Assembly (NCBI RefSeq): GCF_946848805.1
Contig: NZ_CAMPFU010000003.1
Span: 124,001 to 188,000 of the forward strand
Reading direction: 5' to 3'
DNA from: Deinococcus sp. Marseille-Q6407
Lineage (GTDB): Bacteria > Deinococcota > Deinococci > Deinococcales > Deinococcaceae
Length of the DNA stretch: 64,000 nt
Below are positions 18,278 to 30,040 of the stretch, one piece after another. The notes below the pieces were generated by a model. It was not told where the DNA came from. It searched no databases and saw only the letters and a list, made by a program, of their open reading frames with translations. Position 1 is the stretch's first letter. Each line of letters starts with the position of its first letter. A program made the position numbers and the translations under genes.

Positions 18278-19024
18278 CTACTTCTTGAAGCTGGGCACAT
18301 CGTCTCCGTACAGCGCGTAAGCGTCGCAGCGTTCGCGGAGAATGCAGCGGCCGCACTTGGGATGGTGCCAGGTGCAGACCTGTTGCCCGTGCTTGAGCAG
18401 GTTGATGTGCAGGTCGTAGAGCAGCTGCGGCTCGGGCGGCAGCAGAGCCAGCAGCGCCTTGTGGGCCGTTTGCTCGCCCATTTTCGGAATGGTCCCGACC
18501 CGAGTGTTGATGCGGTGCACGTGGGTATCCACCGGGAAGACTGGCCGGGCGTAATTGAACAGCAGCACCAGAGAAGCCGTCTTGACACCCACGCCCGGCA
18601 GGTCGGTCAGCCACTTCAGTGCTTCCGCGACCGGCAGGTCCCGCAGAAAATCCAGGTCGTAATTGCCGCGCTTGTCCCTGATGGCGTGCAGGGTGGCCTG
18701 AATGCGGGGAGATTTCTGCTCGGGGTAGTTGGAGCGGCGAATGGCGTGCGCCACCTGCTCCACCGGCGCGGCGGCGATGGCGTCCCAGTCGCCCAGCTCC
18801 CGCAGCTTCTGATAGGCAGCGTCTTCGTCGCGCCAGTTGGTGCGCTGCGAGAGAATAGTGCTGATCAGCTCGTGCATCGGCTCACGGCGGGGGACCAGCG
18901 GTTTCTCACCGTATTCGGCCAGCAACCGCTCGCGTATCCACAGCAGCAGCGCCGCCCGCTCCTCGGCCGGCAGGGCAGCATTCAGGGGGCGGGCGGTCTG
19001 CGGAAAGAGAGACGGCTCAGTCAC
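18278..19024 (-). CDS. nth: Endonuclease III (DNA glycosylase/AP lyase)
   Basis: A 248-residue base-excision repair enzyme for oxidised pyrimidines. It has ILSQRTNWRDEDAAY, the helix-hairpin-helix LPGVGVKTAS with catalytic lysine, FPVDTHVHRI with catalytic aspartate, and the C-terminal Fe-S motif C-X6-C-X2-C-X5-C (TWHHPK, GR, ILRER between the cysteines). It starts with GTG at 19024, inside the end of the small ORF 19017-19187, so its translation is probably coupled to that ORF and, through it, to the RDRM-controlled ddrC transcript. This would make it damage-inducible, which is inference. Confidence 0.93.
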   Translation of the reverse strand: MTEPSLFPQTARPLNAALPAEERAALLLWIRERLLAEYGEKPLVPRREPMHELISTILSQRTNWRDEDAAYQKLRELGDWDAIAAAPVEQVAHAIRRSNYPEQKSPRIQATLHAIRDKRGNYDLDFLRDLPVAEALKWLTDLPGVGVKTASLVLLFNYARPVFPVDTHVHRINTRVGTIPKMGEQTAHKALLALLPPEPQLLYDLHINLLKHGQQVCTWHHPKCGRCILRERCDAYALYGDDVPSFKK

Positions 19025-19187
19025 GGCCGGGGGTGGCGCTGTCCTCTACGCTGCTGCGGCTGCCTTCGGCAGGGTCCTGGGTGCTGGCCTGGGGCTCGTC
19101 GTGTTGCTGGCCGTTGCCGCCGCGTTCGCCCTCGGCGGCGTCCTGGCTGGAAGTGTTCTGGGTCTTCAGGTCATCGCTGTTGGTCAT
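19017..19187 (-). CDS. Small acidic, disordered protein between ddrC and nth
   Basis: A 56-residue ORF beginning MTNSDDLKTQNTSSQDAAEG and ending TPGRD. It is rich in Asp, Glu, Ser, Gln and Gly and has no hydrophobic core, so it is predicted to be disordered. It starts 64 bases after ddrC and its last eight bases overlap the nth GTG start (GTGACTGA), a geometry typical of translational coupling. No clear Shine-Dalgarno precedes it. I do not recognise it; its placement argues that it is a real gene. Confidence 0.5.
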   Translation of the reverse strand: MTNSDDLKTQNTSSQDAAEGERGGNGQQHDEPQASTQDPAEGSRSSVEDSATPGRD

Positions 19188-19251
19188 GGAGTCAGGGTGC
19201 CACGCCCCGCACGGCCCGAAAGCCGGAATCAGCTCAAGGCGTATTTAGCGT

Positions 19252-19947
19252 TCAGCCGCTGCGCGGCAGGGCGCCGGCGTCCCAGAGGCGCTGCTCACGG
19301 GCCAGCGTCTCGCCGTGAACCGCCAGAATGGCCGCGTTGCCCTGCACGTCCTGTTCTTCCAGGGCGCGGGCAGTAGCGGTGTCCAGATAAGCCATCCGCA
19401 GCAGTTCGGCGCTGTTCAGGCCGTCGCGGGTGTTTTTTACGCCGCGCTCGCGCCGCAGGGCAGTGCTGTTCATGCCCAGCACCGAGCGGTTGCTGAGGCT
19501 GCCCAGCTGCCGGTAGACCGTGCCGTGCCCACCGCGGCGGGCCACGGTGCTCATCAGCTGGCGGCGGGCCTCAGTGCTTTCCAGCCGGGCGGCCAGCCAG
19601 CGCCGGGCGTCCGGGTCGGGGTTGCGCTCGGCAATCTGGGCGGCCAGTTTGACATCGCCCTGCAGCGCCGCCGTCAGCAGGTCCTGCGCCCGCTTGCGCC
19701 AGCGACGCGCCGCCGGGGTGTCCAGCCGGAAAGTCAGCGCCGTGAATTCCGCCACGCTGAGCGTGGGCTCGGGGCCGTCACCGAAATCGCGCCGAGCGCC
19801 CTGCAAGCCGTACTTCTCGCTGAACCAGTCCCAGTCCACCCGCCCGGCGTCCAGCTGCTCCAGCGCGCTGCTGGCCCGCAGCAGCCCATCGGCGCTGACA
19901 GGCAGGCGCACACTGCCGAATTCCAGAATCAGAGGAGCGTTCTTCAT
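19252..19947 (-). CDS. ddrC: DNA damage response protein DdrC
   Basis: A 231-residue protein with the length and motifs of Deinococcus DdrC, a DNA-binding, DNA-compacting protein strongly induced by radiation. It begins MKNAPLILEFGSVRLPVSAD and contains LQGDVKLAAQIAERNPDPDA, RRWLAARLEST, YRQLGSLSNRSVLGM and TRDGLNSAELLRMAYLDT. The family is specific to Deinococcus. The ATG is six bases after TAGAAT, so the mRNA is probably leaderless. A 17-bp RDRM lies directly upstream. The small ORF and nth follow without an obvious terminator, so all three may be one unit. Confidence 0.92.
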   Translation of the reverse strand: MKNAPLILEFGSVRLPVSADGLLRASSALEQLDAGRVDWDWFSEKYGLQGARRDFGDGPEPTLSVAEFTALTFRLDTPAARRWRKRAQDLLTAALQGDVKLAAQIAERNPDPDARRWLAARLESTEARRQLMSTVARRGGHGTVYRQLGSLSNRSVLGMNSTALRRERGVKNTRDGLNSAELLRMAYLDTATARALEEQDVQGNAAILAVHGETLAREQRLWDAGALPRSG

Positions 19948-19952
19948 ACAGA

Positions 19953-19958
19953 TATTCT
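19953..19958 (-). promoter_or_regulatory. -10 element of the leaderless ddrC promoter
   Basis: TAGAAT on the minus strand ends six bases before the ddrC ATG. The weak -35 region falls inside the RDRM, which fits repression by occlusion. Confidence 0.65.
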
Positions 19959-19966
19959 AGCACGGA

Positions 19967-19983
19967 TTATGTAAATGACATAA
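19967..19983. promoter_or_regulatory. Radiation/desiccation response motif (RDRM)
   Basis: The 17-mer TTATGTAAATGACATAA differs at two positions from the palindromic D. radiodurans consensus TTATGTCATTGACATAA, to which the repressor DdrO binds until it is cleaved by IrrE/PprI after damage. It lies about 20 bases before the ddrC start and overlaps the -35 region. Confidence 0.9.
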
Positions 19984-20067
19984 TCGACCAGTCGGGTCTC
20001 TGGCAACTTCTGGGCTATGTTCTGGCCTCACACCACAGGCATTCCCGCTTTCCTCTACTCTGGCCGC

Positions 20068-20620
20068 ATGTCCTTCCGACTCCTGCCCGCTGCCCTTGCC
20101 CTGGCACTCCCAGCGCTGCTGGCCGCCTGCCAGAACGCGCCCCCGTCTGCCGCAGGACCACGACCTGAGCGGCCTCATCAGCGGAGAGTGGGGCGAGAAC
20201 CCCAAGCTGCGGCTGAATCTGGTGGGCGCCGGCTTTCCGCAGGCCTTGACCAGCCGCTCGACCCTGCCGCAGCAGGTCAGTGCGCGGCCTGAGGACGAGG
20301 GCGGCTGGCAGTACGGCGTGGACTTGCCCGGCGTCCCGGCAGCGGCGGGGGTCTACCAGATCATCGCCTTTAATGACATCAACGGCAACGCCACCTATGA
20401 ACCCGGAGAACCGTTTGCCCGCAACAGCCAGTACCTGATTTACAGCGTGTATGGGGGCGACTGGTCAGGCTTCCAGTTTCGCGACTGGCTGAACATTCCG
20501 GCCATGTCGGTCAGCCGTGGCTGGAACCTCTATGACGCCTCACAGCCGCTGGGCGCCGGCAACCCCCGCGCCGCCACCGCCAAGCTCAGCGGGTACGATC
20601 TCCCACGCGGCGAACGCTAG
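20068..20620 (+). pseudogene. Lipoprotein gene frameshifted after the lipobox
   Basis: ATG 20068 (TACTCT six bases upstream) opens a signal MSFRLLPAALALALPALLAA followed by the lipobox cysteine. A few codons later the frame is lost at a C5 run (20140-20144). The +1 frame then carries the mature protein LPQDHDLSGLISGEWGENP, VYQIIAFNDINGNATYEPGE, a LIYSVYGGDWSG block and GYDLPRGER, ending at 20620. One C fewer would restore NAPRLPQDHDLSG. It is a paralogue of the broken 5603-6085 gene, sharing the D-x-N-x-N...GEP-AR...LIYS pattern. Either an inactivating insertion, a homopolymer error or a phase-variable tract. Confidence 0.8.
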
Positions 20621-20638
20621 GACACCACCGCACCGGCA

Positions 20639-20683
20639 CTGCGCCTCCGGCGAGGTCCCTGGGCAGGACAGCCGGAGGCGCAG
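20639..20683. terminator. Long hairpin between convergent genes
   Basis: Perfect 13-bp arms CTGCGCCTCCGGC (20639-20651) and GCCGGAGGCGCAG (20671-20683) lie between the broken lipoprotein and the Crp-type gene. The T run is weak, so termination is probable rather than certain. Confidence 0.6.
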
Positions 20684-20713
20684 CATTCTGTTTTCTGAGG
20701 GACTGAGGTGTGC

Positions 20714-21421
20714 TCAGCGGGCCGAGGAATCCACGTAGGCTTCCAGCGCTTCCAGATTCAGGATAAAAGGCGTGCGCTGGCGCACGATGGCCCCTTCGCG
20801 GCGCAGCTTGTGCAGCGAGTGGCTGACCGTTTCGCGGGTGGCCCCAATCATCCGGGCCAGGTCTTCTTGGTTCAGCTTCAGGTTCAGCTCGGTGCCCTCG
20901 GGGTGTGTCACGCCAAATTCGCGCCCCAGCCGCGCCAACAGGCTGGCCACGCGCTCGCCGGCCGAATAGGCGCTGACCGTGGCACTCCAGTGCTGGGTCT
21001 CGAACAGCCGGGCGGCCAGCAGCCCGATCAGTCTGAGGGCCAGGTCCAGCTGCGCCTGAATCAGCTGGCTCAGCTCGGCCTGCGGCAGCGCAATCAAGCG
21101 GGTGGGTTCCAGTGCCTCAGCCTGGGTGGGGCGGCGCTCACCGGGGCGCAGCAGCATTTCCCCGAAGCAGTCCTGGGGGCCCACCACGCCCAGAATCGCC
21201 TCTTTGCCGTTGGGAAACAGCTTGTAGATTTTGACCATGCCGCTGTGCACCAGATACAGGGCGTCAGCAGGGTCATCCATGCGGTAAATCACTTCGCCGG
21301 CGCGGAAGGTCCGGGTCTGTGCAGCGGCAGCCATATGCTCCAGATCGGCCAACTCCAGGTCAGAGAAGAGTTCTGTATTTTTCAGATACCAGGCCAGGCT
21401 GGAGGGTTCGGAAGTTGTCAC
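20714..21421 (-). CDS. Crp/Fnr-family transcription regulator
   Basis: A 235-residue regulator. Residues 15-130 form a cyclic-nucleotide-binding-type beta-roll (FRAGEVIYRMDDPADALYLV, SGMVKIYKLFPNGKEAILGV, GEMLLRPGERRPTQAEAL). A dimer helix follows, and the C-terminal winged helix-turn-helix reads LNQEDLARMIGATRETVSHS then LHKLRREGAI. No N-terminal Fnr cysteines are present. It could correspond to one of the Crp-type regulators of D. radiodurans such as DdrI, but I cannot assign it. A 664-base non-coding stretch separates it from the divergent acyl-CoA dehydrogenase gene, which it may control. Confidence 0.88.
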   Translation of the reverse strand: MTTSEPSSLAWYLKNTELFSDLELADLEHMAAAAQTRTFRAGEVIYRMDDPADALYLVHSGMVKIYKLFPNGKEAILGVVGPQDCFGEMLLRPGERRPTQAEALEPTRLIALPQAELSQLIQAQLDLALRLIGLLAARLFETQHWSATVSAYSAGERVASLLARLGREFGVTHPEGTELNLKLNQEDLARMIGATRETVSHSLHKLRREGAIVRQRTPFILNLEALEAYVDSSAR

Positions 21422-22085
21422 AGTAATTGGTTGCTCCTGATACAGCAGAGATGTTGGGGATAGAGACTTCCATTCAGGCAGTCCGCACCTTCACCCTGGC
21501 CAGGCCTGCAGAACCCGGCGGGTCCGGTCCGGCCCGAATGCCGGCATTGACACAAACCCTCGCTCCAGGGCCAGAAAAATACACACGGTAGCGAAAGCGT
21601 GGTTGAGTTTAGGTCAGTCACTTTTCCCGCAGAGGGACGAGTAACACGGTTACGTGGCCTGTCAGTGTAGGGAGAAGGCGAAAGTTGTGCTATGAAATCT
21701 TTACACTGGGTAGGAGCCTTGCCGCTGAAAACCGGGGAAGTCCGCTGCTGGCGGGGAAAACCCTTCTTCCAGTTGTAGGGCAGCCTAGGGCAATTGACCC
21801 GGCCCGCCCGGAAATATTAGACTGGGTCCAAGTTTTTGAAACTTTAATCTGGGAAGGAGCAGATTGCCCTCCTGAACGCTCCGCAGCACCTGTCGCTGTC
21901 TTCCGCGCCTCTTTCGGCCCGGCCGGCCGCACACTTCCGGGCCCTAAGACCCCGGCCGGCTTTTTCCGGCCAGGCCCGCTCCGGGACCAGGCAGCCAGCG
22001 GAATGTTTCTTCCGGAATCCCCCTTCTGCCTTCTTTCCCACCGGCTCCCCACCCCCCGCCTCACAACTTCCAAGGAGAAGCACCC
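21422..22085. other. Long intergenic region upstream of acyl-CoA dehydrogenase
   Basis: No convincing gene lies here; an open frame spanning 21685-22128 has no ribosome site and an unprotein-like composition. A possible promoter is TTGACC (21794-21799) with TTAGAC 17 bases later (21817-21822). Downstream of it is a terminator-like structure described separately. A ribosome site AAGGAG precedes the dehydrogenase ATG. Confidence 0.5.
21916..21965 (+). promoter_or_regulatory. Candidate transcription attenuator in the 5' leader
   Basis: GCCGGCCG (21922-21929) pairs with CGGCCGGC (21953-21960), followed by five T, which makes an intrinsic terminator. An alternative hairpin GGCCCGG (21916-21922) with CCGGGCC (937-943 of the same stretch, 21937-21943) uses an overlapping base. 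The two folds partly compete. Confidence 0.35.
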
Positions 22086-23921
<1,836 letters not shown>

Positions 23922-23960
23922 GTGCAGAAGTGGCGCCGGCTTGCTTCCCGGCGCGCCTGA

Positions 23961-23994
23961 AGATGCCCCTGCCTCCGGGTGAGGGCATCTTTTA
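23961..23994 (+). terminator. Terminator after acyl-CoA dehydrogenase
   Basis: AGATGCCC (23961-23968) pairs with GGGCATCT (23983-23990) and is followed by a run of T. Confidence 0.8.
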
Positions 23995-24059
23995 TTGCTG
24001 AGGTGCTGCCCTTGCCACCCCGCAAGCCAGCTGCTCCGCCGAAGCCACCGCAAAACGTT

Positions 24060-24245
24060 TACAATAAATCAGCTCGCTGAGGGCCGCACACCGACCGTTC
24101 CAGAGTCTCTGCGGCCCCTTCTGTTGTGTGTTGCTGTGTTTCCGCCCGCTGGGCGGCGCCGGCCGCGTGCTGCGGTGAGGTAAGAAAGAGCCCCGGCACC
24201 CGCCCCTGAGAGGGCCGGCCCAGGCAAAAAGGAGGTGAACCCGTG
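24060..24245 (+). promoter_or_regulatory. Structured 5' leader of corA
   Basis: TACAAT at 24060-24065 is a plausible -10 element without a good -35. The following 180 bases form strong hairpins: GGGCCGCA (24081-24088) with TGCGGCCC (24110-24117), then CCGCCC-GCT-GGGCGG, then GC-rich arms around 24190-24220. It ends in AAAAAGGAGGTGAAC (24226-24240), a near-perfect anti-SD complement. No known riboswitch, including the M-box, could be recognised. Confidence 0.45.
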
Positions 24246-24377
24246 ATGAATTCCATGCAAGCTGAACCCGACCCCCCCAGTCCCGGCCCGCTGGCCTGTC
24301 ATCTTTCACCTCTGACCCTGCCCCGGGAGGTTCTCTCATGTTGCACCCGCACTCCTACCCCGACGCCACTGCCCTGA
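24246..24377 (+). CDS. Proline-rich leader peptide upstream of corA (MgtL-like)
   Basis: A 43-codon ORF placed ideally behind the Shine-Dalgarno AAGGAGGTGA; GTG 24243, ATG 24246 and ATG 24255 are alternative starts in the same frame. The product begins MNSMQAEPDPPSPGP and ends TPTPTPLP. From the second ATG the acidic-proline run EPDPP starts at residue 4. Enterobacterial MgtL also begins with an acidic-proline peptide (MEPDPTPLP) that destabilises ribosomes at low magnesium. Its stop lies 16 bases before the GTG of corA, a magnesium-channel gene. I infer a magnesium-sensing leader peptide. Length and context are convincing; the mechanism is a prediction. Confidence 0.65.
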   Translation: MNSMQAEPDPPSPGPLACHLSPLTLPREVLSCCTRTPTPTPLP

Positions 24378-24393
24378 CCAGCGAGGTCCGGCT

Positions 24394-24400
<7 letters not shown>
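24338..24400 (+). CDS. Second short leader ORF overlapping the corA start
   Basis: A 20-codon ORF (MLHPHSYPDATALTSEVRLC) with a good ribosome site GGGAGG eight bases upstream. It is nested in the end of the first leader ORF in a different frame, and its TGA stop (24398-24400) overlaps the corA start as GTGCTGA. It could couple corA translation to the leader, or compete with leader 1. It may also be chance, since it is short. Confidence 0.4.
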
Positions 24401-25329
<929 letters not shown>

Positions 25330-25353
25330 ATCTAGGGTTTCCGGCCCCCAGCG

Positions 25354-25881
25354 TCAGCGGGTGCCGGCGTGCCCTTTGGTGCAGCTGCGGCCGGTTTCGG
25401 GCGCCGACGCCGCGTCCACAAATTCGCTGATGAACTGCCCCAGGCGGGGGTCACCTGCCGAGTCGGCCGGTAGTTGGGCATTCCAGGCGGTCGCCACGAC
25501 CGGCGCGGTTTGCCCCGGCTCGGGGCTGAGCAGCACCTTGTGGCCCTGAGCCAGTGCGGCCAGCTGCGCGGTGCCGGCAGCGTCCAGGCGCGGCCGGTAG
25601 GTGAGCCACACCGCCCCGTGCGAGAGGCTGTGCAGCGCGTATTCGGGGGCCAGCGGGGCCTGATAGACACCGCAGTTCTGCCACAGGGCGTTGTGGTCGC
25701 CGTACGGGGGCGGCGTCAGGTCGTAGGCCAGCGAGCCGGAGCGGTGCTGCCCGGCCGGCGCTTCGTAGCGCAGCACGCCGGCCAGGTGCCGCTGTGGGGG
25801 ATCGCCGCAGGCACTCAGAATCAGAGAAAGGCCCAGGGAAAGGCCCAGCGGCAGGAAGACAGGAAGGCAGGGGCGGGACAT
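25354..25881 (-). CDS. Lipoprotein, DUF3105-like
   Basis: About 175 residues. A lipoprotein signal MSRPCLPVFLPLGLSLGLSL is followed by ILSAC, the lipobox. The mature part contains ALWQNCGVYQAPLAPEYALH and SHGAVWLTYRPRLD with a conserved-looking Cys and His, as in the DUF3105 family, whose role is unknown. I prefer the ATG at 25881; an ATG at 25893 overlaps the likely -10 element TAGTAT. It ends close to corA (convergent). Anchored outside the inner membrane or in the periplasm-like space. Confidence 0.7.
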   Translation of the reverse strand: MSRPCLPVFLPLGLSLGLSLILSACGDPPQRHLAGVLRYEAPAGQHRSGSLAYDLTPPPYGDHNALWQNCGVYQAPLAPEYALHSLSHGAVWLTYRPRLDAAGTAQLAALAQGHKVLLSPEPGQTAPVVATAWNAQLPADSAGDPRLGQFISEFVDAASAPETGRSCTKGHAGTR

Positions 25882-25965
25882 GCTGCTGTTCATACTAGGC
25901 AAAAAAACAGCAGGGAGAGCGGCCGGTGCGGCTCTTCCCTGCTGCGGTGACTGACCTGTCCCGGC

Positions 25966-27114
25966 TTATTTGCCGACCAGGAAAATGTTGGGCCAGGGGC
26001 GGTAGGTGCTGCTCAGGGTTTCCTTCTTGAAGACCTGACCGTCACGCAGGAACAGCCGGTCCACTTCCAGGGTGCCGCCCGGGGCCGCCCAGTCGATCTG
26101 CTGGCGCTGACCGTGGGCCAGCTTGGAGCTGACGATGGTGCGGTCGGCCGGCGCCGGCACCGACTTGATGGTGCGCGGCTGGCTGAGGCGCACCTCAAAG
26201 TCGCGGGGCTTGCCGAAAGCGTACACGTTGAATTCGCCGGTGGCGTCGTTCCAGTCGGTCTGGAACCAGATGGCAGCGCCAGTATCATTCTTGAACTTCA
26301 GGTCCAAGCTGGGCTGGTAGATGGCGGCGTCCAGGCCCTGCGGCTGGTAGTAGCCCACCTGATAGGAGTGGGTGTGCCTCTCAGCCACCGGCAGGCCGGC
26401 GCGGTAGAGGCTGCGGAATACGGTGGTGCTGACCTGGCAGATGCCGCCGCCCAGGCCGTCCTCGGTGCGGTCACCGGCAATCACCAGGCCATCCACGTAA
26501 CCATTGCCGGCCGTGATGGGGCCCAGGAACTGGTTGAACGAGAAGGTGTTGCCCTCGAACAGCCGGTCCTTGAAGCGGCTGGCGCCGGTGTGGATGTTGG
26601 TCATGCGGGCCTTGGAGCTGCCACGGTAGTTGGTGTTGCCAGTGCCCAGGTGCCCAGTGATGCCGCGGCTGAGGAAGAAGTTCAGGTCGCGCTCGGGGGC
26701 CGACTGCGATATCACCTTGACCTGCGCGGGCTTCATGGCCGGGTCCTTGACGGCGGCCAGCAGCGCAGCGCGGGCCGCTTCGGGGTCCAGCTTGAAGCGG
26801 TCGTACTGCACCAGCACCCACTTGCCCTGCTGCTGCTCGAAGCGGGCGCCGCTGCCCTTGGCCTGTTCCTGAATCCAGCGGTCCAGGTCTTCGCCCAGGC
26901 TCTGGGTCACGATGCCGCGCTTGCGAATCACCGCAGCGCGGTCGGCAGGAATCCGCAGTTCACGGGTCACCGGCACGGTGGTCTTCTGGCCGTCCTGGTA
27001 AGCAGGAACGTTCGCCTGAAACCCGATCACCAAAGGAGCAGCCTGAGGCTGTGCCTGGGCCGCCGTGGCCCCCAGCAGCAACCCGCCAGAGAATAAAAGA
27101 GAAAAAGCCTTCAT
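25966..27114 (-). CDS. Secreted VanW-family protein
   Basis: A 382-residue exported protein with signal peptide [20 protein letters not shown] (cleavage probably after AQA). The central and C-terminal parts are VanW-like: [78 protein letters not shown], and a beta-rich end. The Cys in GGGICQVST is a family hallmark. VanW proteins occur in vancomycin-resistance clusters and in envelope proteins of many bacteria; the function is unknown. The N-terminal 130 residues resemble a peptidoglycan-binding-like domain, which is tentative. Confidence 0.85.
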   Translation of the reverse strand: MKAFSLLFSGGLLLGATAAQAQPQAAPLVIGFQANVPAYQDGQKTTVPVTRELRIPADRAAVIRKRGIVTQSLGEDLDRWIQEQAKGSGARFEQQQGKWVLVQYDRFKLDPEAARAALLAAVKDPAMKPAQVKVISQSAPERDLNFFLSRGITGHLGTGNTNYRGSSKARMTNIHTGASRFKDRLFEGNTFSFNQFLGPITAGNGYVDGLVIAGDRTEDGLGGGICQVSTTVFRSLYRAGLPVAERHTHSYQVGYYQPQGLDAAIYQPSLDLKFKNDTGAAIWFQTDWNDATGEFNVYAFGKPRDFEVRLSQPRTIKSVPAPADRTIVSSKLAHGQRQQIDWAAPGGTLEVDRLFLRDGQVFKKETLSSTYRPWPNIFLVGK

Positions 27115-27226
27115 CCCCTCAGTATTTCAGTTTCTGAGAGCATAAAGACGAGCTGTCTCACCGGGCTTGCCGGACCGGGCCACCCCGCGCAGCCAGGGCG
27201 GCCCAGGCACGGCGCTCCGGCGGGTT

Positions 27227-28315
27227 TTAGCGCTGTTCGGACAGTTCGGACGCGGCCGGTTCAGCCAGCAGCTGCGGGCCGCCGGCGCCCAGCAACTGCC
27301 GGGCGATTTCGTCCACCGCCTGCTCGGCGTGAATGCGGCCGTTTTCGATAAAGACCTGGTTGGTGCGGCCCGCGTACCCGGCGCTGCCGGCCACAAAGAG
27401 GCCCGGCACGCTGCTTTCGTGGTGCTCGCTCAGCACCAAGCAGCGGTCTGGCTGCAACGCCAGCTGGCCTTCCAGGTCGCCGAGGAAAGCCAGGTCAGGC
27501 AGGTAGCCGGTCATGGCAAAGGTGAAGTGGGTGGGCAACAGGAAAGTGGTGCCGTCCTCGCGCTGCACCCGCACCGCTTCGGGGAGGATTTCCACCACCT
27601 GCGAGTTGAAGTAGGCATTCACGCTACCTTCCTTGATGCGGTTTTCCAGATTGGGCTTGACCCAGTACTTGACGGTGTTGCGGATGCCGTCGCCGCGCAC
27701 CACCATCGTCACGTTGGCGCCGGCGCTCATCAGGTCCAGCGCCGCGTCGGCGGCCGAGTTGCCGGCCCCGATCACCGTCACGTTCAGCCCGAAAAAGGGG
27801 TGCGCCTCGGTGTAGTAGTGGCTGACATTCTCGCTGTCCTCACCGGGAATATTCATCGGCACCGGGCTATCGTAGTAGCCGGTCGCCACAATCACCCGGC
27901 GGGCTTCCACCGCGTCCGCCGTGCCGTCCTGCGCTTCGACTTCCAGCGTGAAGCCGGCCGGGGCAGCGTGCACCTGCTCCACCCGGGTGTACTGGCGCAC
28001 GTTCAGCCGCTCGCGCTGCGTCACCTTGCGGTAGTACTGCAGGGCGTCCACCCGCTTGGGCTTGTCGAAGGGGCTGACAAAGGGGTGCCCGCCAATTTCC
28101 AGCTCCGGCGCGGTGGTAAAGAAAGTCATGTCGGTGGGGTAATCGAAAATGGCGTTGACCACGCAGCCTTTTTCCAGCACCACGTAGCTCAGGCCGTGGC
28201 GCTTGCAGGCGATGGCTGCTGCCAGGCCTACCGGGCCGCCGCCCACGATGGCGACGTCGTAGAGGCCACCTTGCGGTTCCGGGTTGGGAAGGTCGGGGTT
28301 CGGTTCGGTTGTCAT
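27227..28315 (-). CDS. bdr: YpdA-type bacillithiol disulfide reductase
   Basis: A 362-residue FAD/NADPH oxidoreductase. It has two Rossmann motifs, [20 protein letters not shown] (FAD) and [17 protein letters not shown] (NADPH), plus the family segments [20 protein letters not shown] and [18 protein letters not shown], and the C-terminal [20 protein letters not shown]. It lacks a CxxC redox pair, which fits the YpdA/Bdr family that reduces bacillithiol disulfide, the low-molecular-weight thiol of Deinococcus. The ATG at 28315 is seven bases after AATACT; a longer frame reaches 28420 with unlikely sequence. It is divergent from crtO. Confidence 0.85.
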   Translation of the reverse strand: MTTEPNPDLPNPEPQGGLYDVAIVGGGPVGLAAAIACKRHGLSYVVLEKGCVVNAIFDYPTDMTFFTTAPELEIGGHPFVSPFDKPKRVDALQYYRKVTQRERLNVRQYTRVEQVHAAPAGFTLEVEAQDGTADAVEARRVIVATGYYDSPVPMNIPGEDSENVSHYYTEAHPFFGLNVTVIGAGNSAADAALDLMSAGANVTMVVRGDGIRNTVKYWVKPNLENRIKEGSVNAYFNSQVVEILPEAVRVQREDGTTFLLPTHFTFAMTGYLPDLAFLGDLEGQLALQPDRCLVLSEHHESSVPGLFVAGSAGYAGRTNQVFIENGRIHAEQAVDEIARQLLGAGGPQLLAEPAASELSEQR

Positions 28316-28431
28316 GCCCGCCAGTATTCCACCTGCGGCCCGGGAGAACTGCGCCATGTTCCTGAATCTGACCGCTTCCGAATCCGGCCCGGCACGTTTG
28401 CCCCCTGGCCTACCTGCCATAGTAAAGAGGC

Positions 28432-29982
<1,551 letters not shown>

Positions 29983-30040
29983 AGCGGTCACCAGAAAATC
30001 CAGAAAATAAGGCTCAGCGCTCTCAGAGAGGCCCGGCCCA

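Noticed and set aside
24060..24245. M-box riboswitch before corA
   Set aside because: The conserved M-box blocks could not be found, although the leader is structured.
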